From positions 1 to 24,970 of the forward strand of contig CAJTPS010000032.1 in NCBI GenBank assembly GCA_910578555.1: a stretch of DNA of 24,970 nt, given 5' to 3'. This stretch comes from an uncultured Lachnospiraceae bacterium. Its GTDB lineage: Bacteria; Bacillota; Clostridia; Lachnospirales; Lachnospiraceae. Under the pieces are notes generated by a model that ran no database searches, was not told where the DNA came from, and saw only the letters and a program-made list of their open reading frames with translations. The translations under genes were made by a program, and so were the position numbers. Positions 1-7,613 of this stretch are shown here, in pieces (position 1 is the stretch's first letter; every line of letters begins with the position of its first letter).

Positions 1-178
1 ACAACCCGTCATCTGTCATATCCTGAATGTCATCCCAAGTCATGCCCTGCTGTCTGCAGAGTTCTTTAATTTCAGAGACTGTGTTTCTTGAGCATCCAAG
101 TATTGCCGCCACCTCCCTTTCGCTTAGATTTTTGTTTAGAAGCTCCATTACGCTTCTGGGTTTCGTCTTTTTGTACAT
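1..178 (-). CDS. istA: IS21-family transposase IstA, N-terminal part (runs off window)
   Basis: Starts at the ATG at 178-176 and reads off the left edge, giving 59 visible residues beginning MYKKTKPRSVMELL. Residues about 17-40 form a helix-turn-helix (LSEREVAAILGCSRNTVSEI), the DNA-binding head that precedes the DDE integrase core in IstA. A good ribosome binding site (AGGAGG, minus strand, about 188-193) sits 9 bases before the start. That site lies inside the 3' arm of a 13-bp inverted repeat, which may limit translation. IstB, the ATPase partner, would lie further left. The catalytic domain is outside the window, so activity cannot be judged. Family assignment comes from the N-terminal sequence and the end repeats. 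Confidence 0.72.
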   Translation of the reverse strand, partial: MYKKTKPRSVMELLNKNLSEREVAAILGCSRNTVSEIKELCRQQGMTWDDIQDMTDDGL

Positions 179-188
179 AATAAAAGAC

Positions 189-239
189 CTCCTATAGATT
201 TATTAAAAGCACTAGGCTTTCTATCAAAATCTATAGGAG
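189..239 (-). promoter_or_regulatory. Inverted repeat masking the istA ribosome binding site
   Basis: CTCCTATAGATTT (189-201) is perfectly complementary to AAATCTATAGGAG (227-239), a 13-bp stem with a 25-base loop. In the istA mRNA the 3' arm contains most of the AGGAGG ribosome binding site. A transcript entering from outside the element would fold and hide the site. Comparable protection is established for IS10, IS50 and IS200; that it acts here is inferred. Confidence 0.6.
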
Positions 240-282
240 ATCCTATATAAAATCAAATATCAAAGACCACTAGATGTTGTGG

Positions 283-357
283 TGGCTCTCAAGCATTAGA
301 ATACCAAAATCAAATGGCTCTCAAGCGATAAAACGGTGGCTCCGAAGCGTTAGAATA
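283..357. repeat. IS21-type end repeats
   Basis: Three related short repeats lie just inside the presumed element end: TGGCTCTCAAGC at 283-294 followed by ATTAGAATA, TGGCTCTCAAGC at 315-326, and TGGCTCCGAAGC at 337-348 followed by GTTAGAATA. They are spaced 32 and 22 bases apart. Repeated transposase-binding sites at the ends are usual for IS21-family elements. Confidence 0.6.
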
Positions 358-387
358 TTCAAAAACCGACTTTATCGGGTATTTACA

Positions 388-477
388 GAATTGGAAAGAG
401 TCTGCAGGCCCGGCGGTAAAATAATTATTGTCAGGGAAGGCTTATTCGTAGAACTGAAATATAAGAATGAGTTATGA
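388..477 (+). pseudogene. Remnant of a class I SAM-dependent methyltransferase C-terminus
   Basis: Downstream of the IS end, an open frame encodes ELERVCRPGGKIIIVREG and about ten more residues before TGA-free sequence ends at a TAA/TGA cluster near 477. The pattern E-x-x-RV-x-(x)-PGG-K-(hydrophobic) matches the late beta-strand motif (ExxRVLKPGG) of class I methyltransferases. No SAM-binding N-terminal half is present, because the insertion sequence lies there instead. The frame stays open leftward into the element (from 274), but that part has no methyltransferase character and no ribosome binding site. Most likely a gene interrupted or truncated by the insertion. The short length limits certainty. 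Confidence 0.5.
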
Positions 478-801
478 TATATATAATAAATATTGATTTT
501 ACTTATGATTAACCATACTGTATAATGACTCAATAGGAAACGGTTGTTTCAATATGAAATAACCTGTTACAATTCATACCAGCGCCGGATTTCAGATCCG
601 CTTATGTGAATCAGGTGTGTATTGCAATAATGGATGTATACAAAATGCTCTAAAGCAGGCGTTATAACACTGACTGCCATATTATGCACAAATGCATGAC
701 GCGGGTTGAAAAGTAACAGCAAATGCGCAGCAAAGGCATTATTCCGGGTAAACTGAAAAATGTGCAGGATAAGCCTGTGAGCGCAAAAAGGAGGAAGCAG
801 C
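478..801 (+). other. Intergenic region upstream of purA
   Basis: These 324 bases carry no convincing gene; open frames on the minus strand are shadows without ribosome binding sites. A TATAAT box at 521-526 is the best candidate -10 element, but no good -35 lies 16-18 bases before it. A small hairpin (CGGAT/ATCCG) sits around 586-600. I looked for a purine riboswitch or a PurR-type operator ahead of purA and saw neither. The long leader (about 270 bases if the 521 box is used) is unexplained. Confidence 0.4.
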
Positions 802-2094
802 ATGGTAAAAGCAGTAGTAGGTGCTAACTGGGGAGATGAAGGCAAAGGCAAAATTACGGATATGCTGGCGGAGAAAGCGGATATTATCGTACGTTTTCAG
901 GGAGGAGCGAACGCGGGACATACAATCGTCAATAATTATGGCAAGTTTGCACTGCATACACTTCCGTCAGGCGTCTTCTATGGACATACAACGAGCGTGA
1001 TCGGCAATGGCGTGGCGCTGAATATTCCGATTTTAACGGGCGAGATCAAGTCCATTACGGACAGGGGCGTACCTATGCCGAATATTCTGGTATCCGACAG
1101 GTGCCAGATGGTGATGCCGTATCATATTCTGTTTGATCAATACGAGGAGGAACGGCTGGGCGGTAAATCATTCGGGTCTACCAAATCGGGAATTGCACCC
1201 TTTTATTCAGATAAATATGCGAAAATCGGTTTTCAGGTGAGCGAGCTGTTTGACGAGGAACTGTTGCGGGAAAAGACAGCGCGCGTCTGCGAGACTAAAA
1301 ATGTGATTCTGGAGCATCTATACCATAAGCCTTTGATCGATCCGGCTGAACTTTTGCATACATTGCAGGGATACCGGGAAATGATAGCGCCATATGTGTG
1401 CGATGTATCCGCATATCTGGATCGTGCGCTGAAGGAAGGAAAGACCATACTTCTGGAAGGGCAGCTTGGCACGCTAAAGGACCCGGATCATGGTATCTAT
1501 CCGATGGTAACTTCATCTTCCACGCTGGCGGCTTTCGGCGCCATCGGCGCAGGACTGCCGCCCCATGAGATCAGGGAAATCATTACGGTATGTAAGGCAT
1601 ATTCCTCGGCGGTGGGAGCGGGCGCTTTCGTATCAGAGATTTTCGGTGCAGAGGCGGATGAACTTCGGCGCAGAGGCGGTGACGGCGGTGAATTTGGCGC
1701 AACCACAGGGCGTCCGCGCCGTATGGGATGGTTTGACTGTGTGGCATCCAGGTATGGCTGCAGACTACAGGGCACCACGGATGTAGCATTCACAGTATTG
1801 GATGTGCTGGGATATCTGGATGAGATTCCCGTGTGCGTCGGGTACGAAGTGGATGGCGAGGTGACAACGGAGTTTCCTGTCACCTGTAAACTGGAGAAAG
1901 CCAAACCGGTGCTTAAGATACTGCCGGGCTGGAAATGTGATATCAGAGGCATTCGGAATTATGAAGAGCTTCCGGAGAACTGCCGCAAGTATGTGGAGTT
2001 TATAGAGGAGCAGATCGGATATCCGATTACGATGGTTTCTAACGGACCGGGCAGAGAGGATATTATTTATCGGGAGAGCCCGATCAGAAGATAG
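802..2094 (+). CDS. purA: Adenylosuccinate synthetase
   Basis: 430 residues, the usual family length. The enzyme joins IMP and aspartate using GTP to give adenylosuccinate, the first committed step from IMP to AMP, in the cytoplasm. The N-terminus carries the GTP-binding motif GDEGKGK (residues 11-17) with the catalytic pair D12 and H40 (GGANAGHT). Other family landmarks are STKSGIAP, DPDHGIYPMVTSSST and the C-terminal base-binding segment near SNGPGRED. The ATG at 802 follows AAGGAGG with a 7-base spacer. The gene stands alone: an IS end lies upstream and a terminator follows directly. No sign of transfer or damage. Confidence 0.96.
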   Translation: MVKAVVGANWGDEGKGKITDMLAEKADIIVRFQGGANAGHTIVNNYGKFALHTLPSGVFYGHTTSVIGNGVALNIPILTGEIKSITDRGVPMPNILVSDRCQMVMPYHILFDQYEEERLGGKSFGSTKSGIAPFYSDKYAKIGFQVSELFDEELLREKTARVCETKNVILEHLYHKPLIDPAELLHTLQGYREMIAPYVCDVSAYLDRALKEGKTILLEGQLGTLKDPDHGIYPMVTSSSTLAAFGAIGAGLPPHEIREIITVCKAYSSAVGAGAFVSEIFGAEADELRRRGGDGGEFGATTGRPRRMGWFDCVASRYGCRLQGTTDVAFTVLDVLGYLDEIPVCVGYEVDGEVTTEFPVTCKLEKAKPVLKILPGWKCDIRGIRNYEELPENCRKYVEFIEEQIGYPITMVSNGPGREDIIYRESPIRR

Positions 2095-2104
2095 GACAAT
2101 AGAA

Positions 2105-2130
2105 GGCAGCGGTTCGCACCGCTGCCTTTT
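2105..2130 (+). terminator. Rho-independent terminator of purA
   Basis: GGCAGCGGT and ACCGCTGCC form a perfect 9-bp GC-rich stem around a TCGC loop, followed by TTTT. It begins 11 bases after the purA stop codon and lies between purA and the convergent histidine kinase gene. Confidence 0.88.
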
Positions 2131-2149
2131 CAGATATAATTTCGTTTGT

Positions 2150-2170
2150 ATTCGAGTTCGTGAAGCGAAT
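2150..2170. repeat. Imperfect palindrome, family copy 1
   Basis: ATTCGAGTTCGTGAAGCGAAT is an imperfect palindrome ending at the base before the histidine kinase stop codon. A near-identical copy (one base different) lies at 13166-13186, after another gene. Both sit at gene 3' ends, which suggests a small dispersed repeat or a transcript-end element. Confidence 0.55.
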
Positions 2171-4780
2171 TTACTTTTGGCCCAGAATATATTTCTTAAG
2201 CAGAGAGATCAGTTCCTCCAGGTTGATCGGTTTGGCGGTATGTGCGTTCATGCCGCTGTCCAGACATTTCCTGATATCCTCGGAAAAGGCATCCGCCGTC
2301 ATGGCTATGATCGGAATGGTCTGCGCATCCGGACGATTCAGGGAACGGATGCTCTTCGTACATTCATAACCGCCCATGACCGGCATACGGACATCCATCA
2401 GGACCGCGTCATAGAAGCCTTCTTCGGACGATTGGAACTTCTCCAGACAGATCTGTCCGTTTTCCGCCCAATCTAATTCAAGACCAAGGTCAAACAGCAA
2501 TTCCTTGAGAATTTCCCAGTTTAAATCATTATCTTCGGCAACCAGAATGTGTTTTCCGGCAAGCTCCGTATTGTTGTCTGTATGATCAGGCTGGTCATCT
2601 ACGCCCATGTATTTCTTTAGTCCGTAAAACAGAGTAGACTTAAACAGCGGCTTGGCGATAAATCCGTTAATACCGGCTTCTTTGGCCTCCGGTTCCAATT
2701 CGCCCCAGTCATATGCGGAGATCAGAATAATCGGCATATCGTCGCCGATGATCTCACGAATCTTTCGGGCAACGGATAATCCGTCCATGCCCGGGAGCTT
2801 CCAGTCCAGAAGAATGATCTGGTAATCATCGTGGGTCTGATGAGATTTACGCACCAGTGTGATAGCCTTCTCGCCGCTCAGTGTCCAGTCAGCCTGTATG
2901 CCAATTGATTTCAGTGCTTCTACGGCCGTGCGGCACAGTATTTCGTCATCATCTATGACCAGCATCTTCCATGCCGGAAGAACCATATCATACTCCGGTA
3001 TATCTGCTTTTTCCAGATCCAGGATAACGTGGAATGCGGTTCCTTTATGCAGTTCGCTGTCCACGGTGATGGAGCCTTCCATGGCATCCACAATATATTT
3101 GGTAATAGCCATACCGAGCCCGGCGCCTTCAGTTTTGTGTACGCGTGTGCTGTCGGCTCTGGAGTAGGAATCAAAAACATGCTCCATAAATTCGTGGGTC
3201 ATTCCGATTCCGTTATCTTTCACGACGATATGCGTCCGGACAAATGAACTGCCCTTGGGAGAAGAAACATTCTCCTGCGAGAGGGATAACTGTATGGTTC
3301 CGTCTGCCGGCGTGTATTTGACCGCATTGGAAAGCAGGTTCAGTAATACCTGATTTAAGCGGACGCTGTCGCAGTACACGTCCTTCGCGATAATGTTGTC
3401 GATATGTACATTAAAATTCTGATTCTTACCTTTTGCCTGCGTCTGTACAATGCCGACGACGCTCTCGATTACTTCGCGCAGGGAAATCCGTTCTGCGGTC
3501 AGCGTCATCTTGCCGCTCTCGATCTTAGACATATCCAGTACATCGTTGATCAGCCCGAGCAGATGTTTGCCGGAAAGCGCGATCTTCTTGAGACAGTTCT
3601 GTACCTGCTCCTTGTCATCGATGTGGGTTGTGGCGATTGTCGTCATACCTACGATCGCATTCATGGGAGTACGGATGTCGTGGCTCATATTTGACAGGAA
3701 AGAACTCTTGGCCTTCGTTGCCGCTAAAGCCTCTTCACGTGCCTGCGCCAAATCGATAAGCTGCTGCCTGGTCATCCGGAAATAAATGTAGAATATGATC
3801 AGCAGTATGGCAAAGATAATAATGCATACAAGCATTGTAGCAGATGTCCGGCTTTGATTCAAAGAATCTACGGTCTGGTTTAACATACCGGAAGGCAGTG
3901 TTGTGACCAGATTCCATTCGGAGTTGGGCAGCTGCGTGCAATAGATCTGCTGGCGATTGTTGTCAAAGCTCAGTGTCGCGGAATAATTCTCTTTGTTTTC
4001 CATTGCGACGGATAATTCCTGAACATAAGCGGTGATCTTGGCAGGATCGTCATTCGAATACCGTTCATACAGACTGGTGAAATAATCTGTATATTTATCG
4101 CTCATTTCACTCACGATGAAACTTCCGTCTTTACGGATAATATGGGAATAGATCAGAGAGTCTGTCTCTTCCGTTGAAAGCATTGTACTGATATAATCAA
4201 TCGGAACGGCAGCAACGACCGCTTTGCTCTTTTTACCGTTTCGCATAGGATAAACTGCATTTACGCCGAATATCACAACTTCGCTGCCCGCAGTATCGTG
4301 GCCTACGGCAACTTTCTTTTCATGATGTCGAAGCGATTCATAGAATGGTTCGGGATCGGCCAGCTGAAGCTGATTTCCGTCCAGCATTTCCAGAACATCA
4401 TCCTCGGAATACAGTGCCAGATGGCTGAAATTTCTGACATTGATGCGGTAGGCTAATTCCTGGTATAATTCATCGATATTCTCTGTATCGGCAGAGACAA
4501 CTTCTATGGTGGTGTCGATCTGTTCTAATTTCAGGTCGATCAGGGTCTTGAAATGGGAGGTCAGATGGTCGCTTATGCCGGTCATATATAAATCGCCCAT
4601 CGTATTGATCGCCTCTTCACTGGCTTTATCCATATAACGGGCCAGACATATAAAAGATCCTAAACTGACCAACAGAAGAAAGATAAAACTTCCAATCAGA
4701 AAATGTGCGGTGTTTCTTCTTTTTTTCTTTTGTACTTTGTCATCTTGAACTTCAGTCTGCTTTTCCTTCTGTGTAAACAT
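2171..4780 (-). CDS. Hybrid sensor histidine kinase with two receiver domains
   Basis: 869 residues from the ATG at 4780, which has AAGGAG six bases upstream; a TTG at 4813 in the same frame has no such site. Order: TM1 (about 26-47), an external sensor region of about 265 residues (Cache-like in size and layout, not identified), TM2 (about 315-334), HisKA with the H-box FLSNMSHDIRTPMNAIVGM (phospho-His about 367), HATPase with N-box NLLSNAVKY, DNGIGM and GAGLGMAI. Two receivers follow: REC1 with IDDDE and phospho-Asp about 659, and REC2 with AEDN, phospho-Asp about 796 and a conserved Lys about 850. No Hpt domain is seen and no cognate regulator lies next to it, so phosphate is probably passed to a partner elsewhere. 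The signal sensed is unknown. A TATAAT box (minus strand, 4893-4888) is a likely promoter element. Confidence 0.92.
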   Translation of the reverse strand: MFTQKEKQTEVQDDKVQKKKRRNTAHFLIGSFIFLLLVSLGSFICLARYMDKASEEAINTMGDLYMTGISDHLTSHFKTLIDLKLEQIDTTIEVVSADTENIDELYQELAYRINVRNFSHLALYSEDDVLEMLDGNQLQLADPEPFYESLRHHEKKVAVGHDTAGSEVVIFGVNAVYPMRNGKKSKAVVAAVPIDYISTMLSTEETDSLIYSHIIRKDGSFIVSEMSDKYTDYFTSLYERYSNDDPAKITAYVQELSVAMENKENYSATLSFDNNRQQIYCTQLPNSEWNLVTTLPSGMLNQTVDSLNQSRTSATMLVCIIIFAILLIIFYIYFRMTRQQLIDLAQAREEALAATKAKSSFLSNMSHDIRTPMNAIVGMTTIATTHIDDKEQVQNCLKKIALSGKHLLGLINDVLDMSKIESGKMTLTAERISLREVIESVVGIVQTQAKGKNQNFNVHIDNIIAKDVYCDSVRLNQVLLNLLSNAVKYTPADGTIQLSLSQENVSSPKGSSFVRTHIVVKDNGIGMTHEFMEHVFDSYSRADSTRVHKTEGAGLGMAITKYIVDAMEGSITVDSELHKGTAFHVILDLEKADIPEYDMVLPAWKMLVIDDDEILCRTAVEALKSIGIQADWTLSGEKAITLVRKSHQTHDDYQIILLDWKLPGMDGLSVARKIREIIGDDMPIILISAYDWGELEPEAKEAGINGFIAKPLFKSTLFYGLKKYMGVDDQPDHTDNNTELAGKHILVAEDNDLNWEILKELLFDLGLELDWAENGQICLEKFQSSEEGFYDAVLMDVRMPVMGGYECTKSIRSLNRPDAQTIPIIAMTADAFSEDIRKCLDSGMNAHTAKPINLEELISLLKKYILGQK

Positions 4781-4887
4781 ATGCTGCTCCTTTTTTACGA
4801 AATAAGATATCAAATGAAAATGCCTGTATTATGGGCATTATGCTCATAAAATGATTCTGTCATGATTTTTACGTCAATATTATCTAA

Positions 4888-4893
4888 ATTATA
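4888..4893 (-). promoter_or_regulatory. Candidate -10 box for the hybrid histidine kinase
   Basis: On the minus strand a perfect TATAAT (preceded by GG) lies about 110 bases before the kinase ATG. The -35 region is weak, so this is a moderate call from the -10 box alone. Confidence 0.4.
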
Positions 4894-5003
4894 CCATACT
4901 TGTACCGCTTTGGAACAAAAATTTTAACCTTTGTACGAGTTTTTTGCATGCATTTTTGCATATTTATAAGGAAGCTGCTGGTGTATAAAAAAACTGTACA
5001 TTG

Positions 5004-5012
5004 TGCTATAAT
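5004..5012 (+). promoter_or_regulatory. Extended -10 promoter for the SDR gene
   Basis: TGC followed by TATAAT forms an extended -10 element 66 bases before the SDR start codon. No clear -35 is seen, as expected for extended -10 promoters. The 16 bases from the -10 onward (TATAATGAATGCAAAA) recur exactly before the rhodanese-like gene at 23764-23779. Confidence 0.55.
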
Positions 5013-5077
5013 GAATGCAAAACGAAACAGCCGGCCGAGAAGCGGGCGTTTGTTACAGAAAGAAGGAGGGAAAGCGG

Positions 5078-5824
5078 ATGTTACTGGAGAACAAGGTTGC
5101 AATTATCACGGGAGGGAGCAGAGGGATCGGCTATGCGACCGTGGAAGCGTTCCTGCAGGAAGGAGCGAGCGTCGTGCTGTGTGCCAGCAGACAGGAGACG
5201 GCGGACAGGGCGGTGGCTGAACTGAGGGAAAGATACGCGGCGGCAGATGTAGAAGGAATCTATCCGAATCTGTCAGAATATGCTTCCGTGCAATCAGCTT
5301 TTGACAAGGTAGCAGAAAAATACGGAAAGATCGACATTCTGATTAATAATGCCGGCGTGTCGGAGAGTACCCCTTTTACGGAATATACGGAAGAGACTTT
5401 CAGCAAAGTTATGGATCTGAATATCAAGGCGGTGTTTCACTGTACCAAAGCAGTAAGCGAGCATATGATTGCAGCGGGCAGCGGCGTGATCCTGAATACT
5501 TCTTCCATGGTGAGCGTGTATGGACAGCCGGCAGGTATTGCCTATCCGACGTCGAAATTTGCGGTCAATGGATTTACATTATCGCTTGCAAGGGAACTGG
5601 GACCGAAGGGAATCAGAGTGAATGCGGTTGCGCCGGGTATTACTTACACTGACATGATGCGCGCCGTGCCGAAAGAAGTCATTGAACCGATGATTGCGCA
5701 GATTCCGCTGCGGCGTATGGGAAAGCCGGAGGATATTGCCAATGCTTTTGTATTTCTGGCTTCGGACAGAGCTTCGTATATCAGCGGCGAGGTTCTGCAC
5801 GTGGATGGATTGGCAAGAAGCTGA
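5078..5824 (+). CDS. Short-chain dehydrogenase/reductase (FabG-like, NAD(P)-dependent)
   Basis: 248 residues from the ATG at 5078, chosen because AAGGAGGG lies just upstream; an in-frame ATG at 5015 lacks a site. A classical SDR with a Rossmann fold: cofactor motif TGGSRGIG (11-18), NNAG (90-93), catalytic Ser near 143, Tyr156 and Lys160 in YPTSK, and the C-terminal GEVLHVDG. The substrate cannot be read from sequence. Candidates are 3-oxoacyl-ACP reduction, sugar or polyol oxidation, or a hydroxysteroid dehydrogenase of the BaiA kind, since gut Clostridia carry such enzymes with similar layout. No fatty acid genes lie next to it, which argues against a dedicated FabG. The LysR gene follows 89 bases downstream on the same strand and may regulate it. 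Confidence 0.9.
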   Translation: MLLENKVAIITGGSRGIGYATVEAFLQEGASVVLCASRQETADRAVAELRERYAAADVEGIYPNLSEYASVQSAFDKVAEKYGKIDILINNAGVSESTPFTEYTEETFSKVMDLNIKAVFHCTKAVSEHMIAAGSGVILNTSSMVSVYGQPAGIAYPTSKFAVNGFTLSLARELGPKGIRVNAVAPGITYTDMMRAVPKEVIEPMIAQIPLRRMGKPEDIANAFVFLASDRASYISGEVLHVDGLARS

Positions 5825-5882
5825 TGCACAAGTACGGATTTGTGCGTGGTTGTTCTGTGGCATACATTCGAAAAAAGTCTAC

Positions 5883-5888
5883 TATAAT
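5883..5888 (+). promoter_or_regulatory. Candidate -10 box for the LysR gene
   Basis: A perfect TATAAT lies 25 bases before the LysR start codon, in the SDR-LysR gap. The -35 region is weak. If used, the transcript leader would be very short. Confidence 0.35.
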
Positions 5889-5913
5889 GAAAGAGCATGG
5901 AGTTATGTAAACT

Positions 5914-6789
5914 ATGAATAACCTGGAATATTACAAAGTATTCTATCATGTGGCCAGAGCAGGCAGTCTGACCGTGGCGGCCAGGGAACTGAATGTTTCA
6001 CAGCCCGCGGTCAGCCAGTCTGTCAAACAGCTGGAAGCGGCGCTGGGGACACGGCTTTTTATGAGGGCTTCAAAAGGAGTGCGGCTGACGGGAGAGGGTG
6101 AGCTGCTATACGGCTATGTGGCGAAGGGATATGAGCAGATCGGGTTGGGAGAGCAGAAACTTCAGCAGATGTTGAACCTGGAATTGGGAGAGATCCATAT
6201 CGGCGCCAGTGACATGACGCTGCAATTCTATCTGCTGCCTTATCTGGAGCAGTTTCACGAGAAATATCCGCATATCAAGGTGCGGGTCAGCAATGCGCCC
6301 ACGCCAGAGACACTATGCAATCTTCAGGATAACAAGATTGACTTCGGAGTAGTGAGTACGCCGTTTGAAGGCAGAGAAGGGCTGAAAGTAGTTGAAGTGC
6401 GGGAAATCGAGGACGTGTTTGTAGCGGGCAGGAAATTTATCCGGTACAAGAACTGCATGTTAGACTTGCAGGAACTGGAGAAGATGCCTATTATTTATCT
6501 GGAGGGCGCTACCAGCACCAGAAGCTGCATGGACTCTTTTTTGCAGAAAAATAATGTGTACGTGCGGCCGGAATTCGAACTGGCGACCAGCGACATGATC
6601 GTGCAGTTTGCGCTGCGCAATCTGGGTGTAGGCTGTGTTGTAAGAGATTTTGCCAGGGAGTATCTGGAGGACGGCAGACTGTTTGAACTGCGGTTCAATA
6701 TGATCATACCGAAGCGGCATTTCTGCGTGGTAACAAATCCGGGCAATCCCCTGTCAGCGGCGGCGAGAAGTATGCTGGAACTGCTGTAG
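5914..6789 (+). CDS. LysR-family transcriptional regulator
   Basis: 291 residues, standard for LysR proteins. The first 60 residues form the winged helix-turn-helix (LEYYKVFYHVARAGSLTVAA, then LNVSQPAVSQSVKQLE). The rest is the two-lobed effector-binding domain starting about residue 90 (GEIHIGASDMTLQFYLLP). The effector is not identifiable. The ATG at 5914 is preceded by GGAG with an 11-base spacer holding ATGTAAACT. The 19 bases GGAGTTATGTAAACTATGA are identical to those spanning the pdxT start. A six-codon frame (ATG at 5898, encoding MELCKL) ends in a TGA overlapping the start and could couple translation. The likely target is the SDR gene upstream, judged only by adjacency. Confidence 0.93.
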   Translation: MNNLEYYKVFYHVARAGSLTVAARELNVSQPAVSQSVKQLEAALGTRLFMRASKGVRLTGEGELLYGYVAKGYEQIGLGEQKLQQMLNLELGEIHIGASDMTLQFYLLPYLEQFHEKYPHIKVRVSNAPTPETLCNLQDNKIDFGVVSTPFEGREGLKVVEVREIEDVFVAGRKFIRYKNCMLDLQELEKMPIIYLEGATSTRSCMDSFLQKNNVYVRPEFELATSDMIVQFALRNLGVGCVVRDFAREYLEDGRLFELRFNMIIPKRHFCVVTNPGNPLSAAARSMLELL

Positions 6790-6883
6790 ATATGCGGATA
6801 GAACGAAATACAGATTAAGGGGCGCTAAAACGATGTCTGAATGAAAGTAATGACTAAAGAATTGCAGGAGGAACAGAGTAAAA

Positions 6884-7489
6884 ATGATCACAACAATTAT
6901 ATTTGATATTGGCAATGTGCTTGCGGATTTTACATGGAAGGAGCATTATAAAAGTTTCGGGTATGACGATGAAATGGTAGAGCGGATCGCCCGTGCGACG
7001 GTCAAAAATCCTACGTGGAATGAAAACGACAGAGGTGTCATGACAGAAGAAGAGATTATTGACGCCTTTGTGGCGGCCGACCCGGAGATCGAACAGGATA
7101 TCCGCAGGGTGCTGAAGAATGTCAGCACAATGGTTACGCGCAACGATTATGCGATTCCGTGGATACAGGAATTGAAGAGCAAGGGATACCGTACGCTGTA
7201 TCTGTCGAATTTTTCGGATAAAGCGGAGACGGATTGCGCGTACGCATTGGATTTTATCCCTTATATGGACGGCGGCATCCTGTCTTATCAGGAGAAAGTC
7301 ATCAAGCCCATGCCGGAAATCTATCAGTTACTGATCGACCGGTATGATCTTGTGCCCCGGGAGTGTGTGTTCATGGACGACACGCCGGCGAATCTGGAAG
7401 GGGCGGAGAAGCTCGGGATCCATACGATTCATTTCTTAAATCAGGCACAGGCCATAGAGGAACTGCGGAAGCTGGGAGTGGACGCGTAG
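6884..7489 (+). CDS. HAD-superfamily hydrolase (subfamily IA, YihX-like phosphatase)
   Basis: 201 residues, usual for small HAD-IA phosphatases. Motif I is FDIGNVL with nucleophile D8; the second Asp of the usual DxD is Gly here, as in the YihX group. Motif II is YLSNFS (S108), motif III is VIKPMPEIY (K141), and motif IV is FMDDTPAN (D165, D166). A helical cap lies between residues 15 and 85. YihX in E. coli acts on alpha-glucose-1-phosphate, but the substrate here is unknown. Start ATG 6884 follows GGAGGAAC. It lies 94 bases after the LysR gene on the same strand and ends before a strong shared terminator. Confidence 0.9.
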   Translation: MITTIIFDIGNVLADFTWKEHYKSFGYDDEMVERIARATVKNPTWNENDRGVMTEEEIIDAFVAADPEIEQDIRRVLKNVSTMVTRNDYAIPWIQELKSKGYRTLYLSNFSDKAETDCAYALDFIPYMDGGILSYQEKVIKPMPEIYQLLIDRYDLVPRECVFMDDTPANLEGAEKLGIHTIHFLNQAQAIEELRKLGVDA

Positions 7490-7541
7490 CAAACAAAGAG
7501 GAAAGCAAAGTGTGAAACTGTCGTACTCCTGTTGATGAAAA

Positions 7542-7601
7542 ATAAGCTATCTCCTGTATCTTTGGAAATGCATGAGAAGAAGATACAAAGAGATAGCTTA
7601 T
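7542..7601. terminator. Bidirectional terminator between the HAD and flavodiiron genes
   Basis: ATAAGCTATCTC (7542-7553) pairs perfectly with GAGATAGCTTAT (7590-7601), and an inner stem TGTATCTT/AAGATACA (7555-7562 with 7580-7587) extends it. The result is a hairpin of about 20 bp. A-rich and T-rich flanks are present on both sides. It sits between two convergent genes and can serve both. Confidence 0.8.
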
Positions 7602-7613
7602 AGCATTTTCAAG

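Larger units (their letters stand above)
1..387 (-). mobile_element. IS21-like insertion sequence, istA-side end (partial)
   Basis: The first 387 bases look like one end of an IS21-family element whose remainder lies left of the window. Evidence: a transposase N-terminus reading leftward (178 to 1), a short regulatory region, then three related repeats with the core TGGCTCTCAAGC (283-294, 315-326, and the variant starting at 337). Multiple end repeats are typical of IS21-family termini. I place the outer end at 387, where the outward-reading end begins 5'-TGTAAATACCCG; the TG terminus fits the family. Immediately outside is a broken methyltransferase. The other end and the target duplication cannot be seen, so the boundary is an inference. 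Confidence 0.65.

Noticed and set aside
478..801. Purine riboswitch or PurR operator before purA
   Set aside because: No conserved purine riboswitch core or paired operator motif could be found; only a weak hairpin is present.
567..957. Overlapping minus-strand open frames of 72-94 codons upstream of purA
   Set aside because: No ribosome binding site, low-complexity composition and overlap with the purA start; read as chance frames.
1497..1952. 151-codon minus-strand open frame inside purA
   Set aside because: It is the antisense shadow of a well-conserved purA, rich in Ser and Pro, with no start signals.
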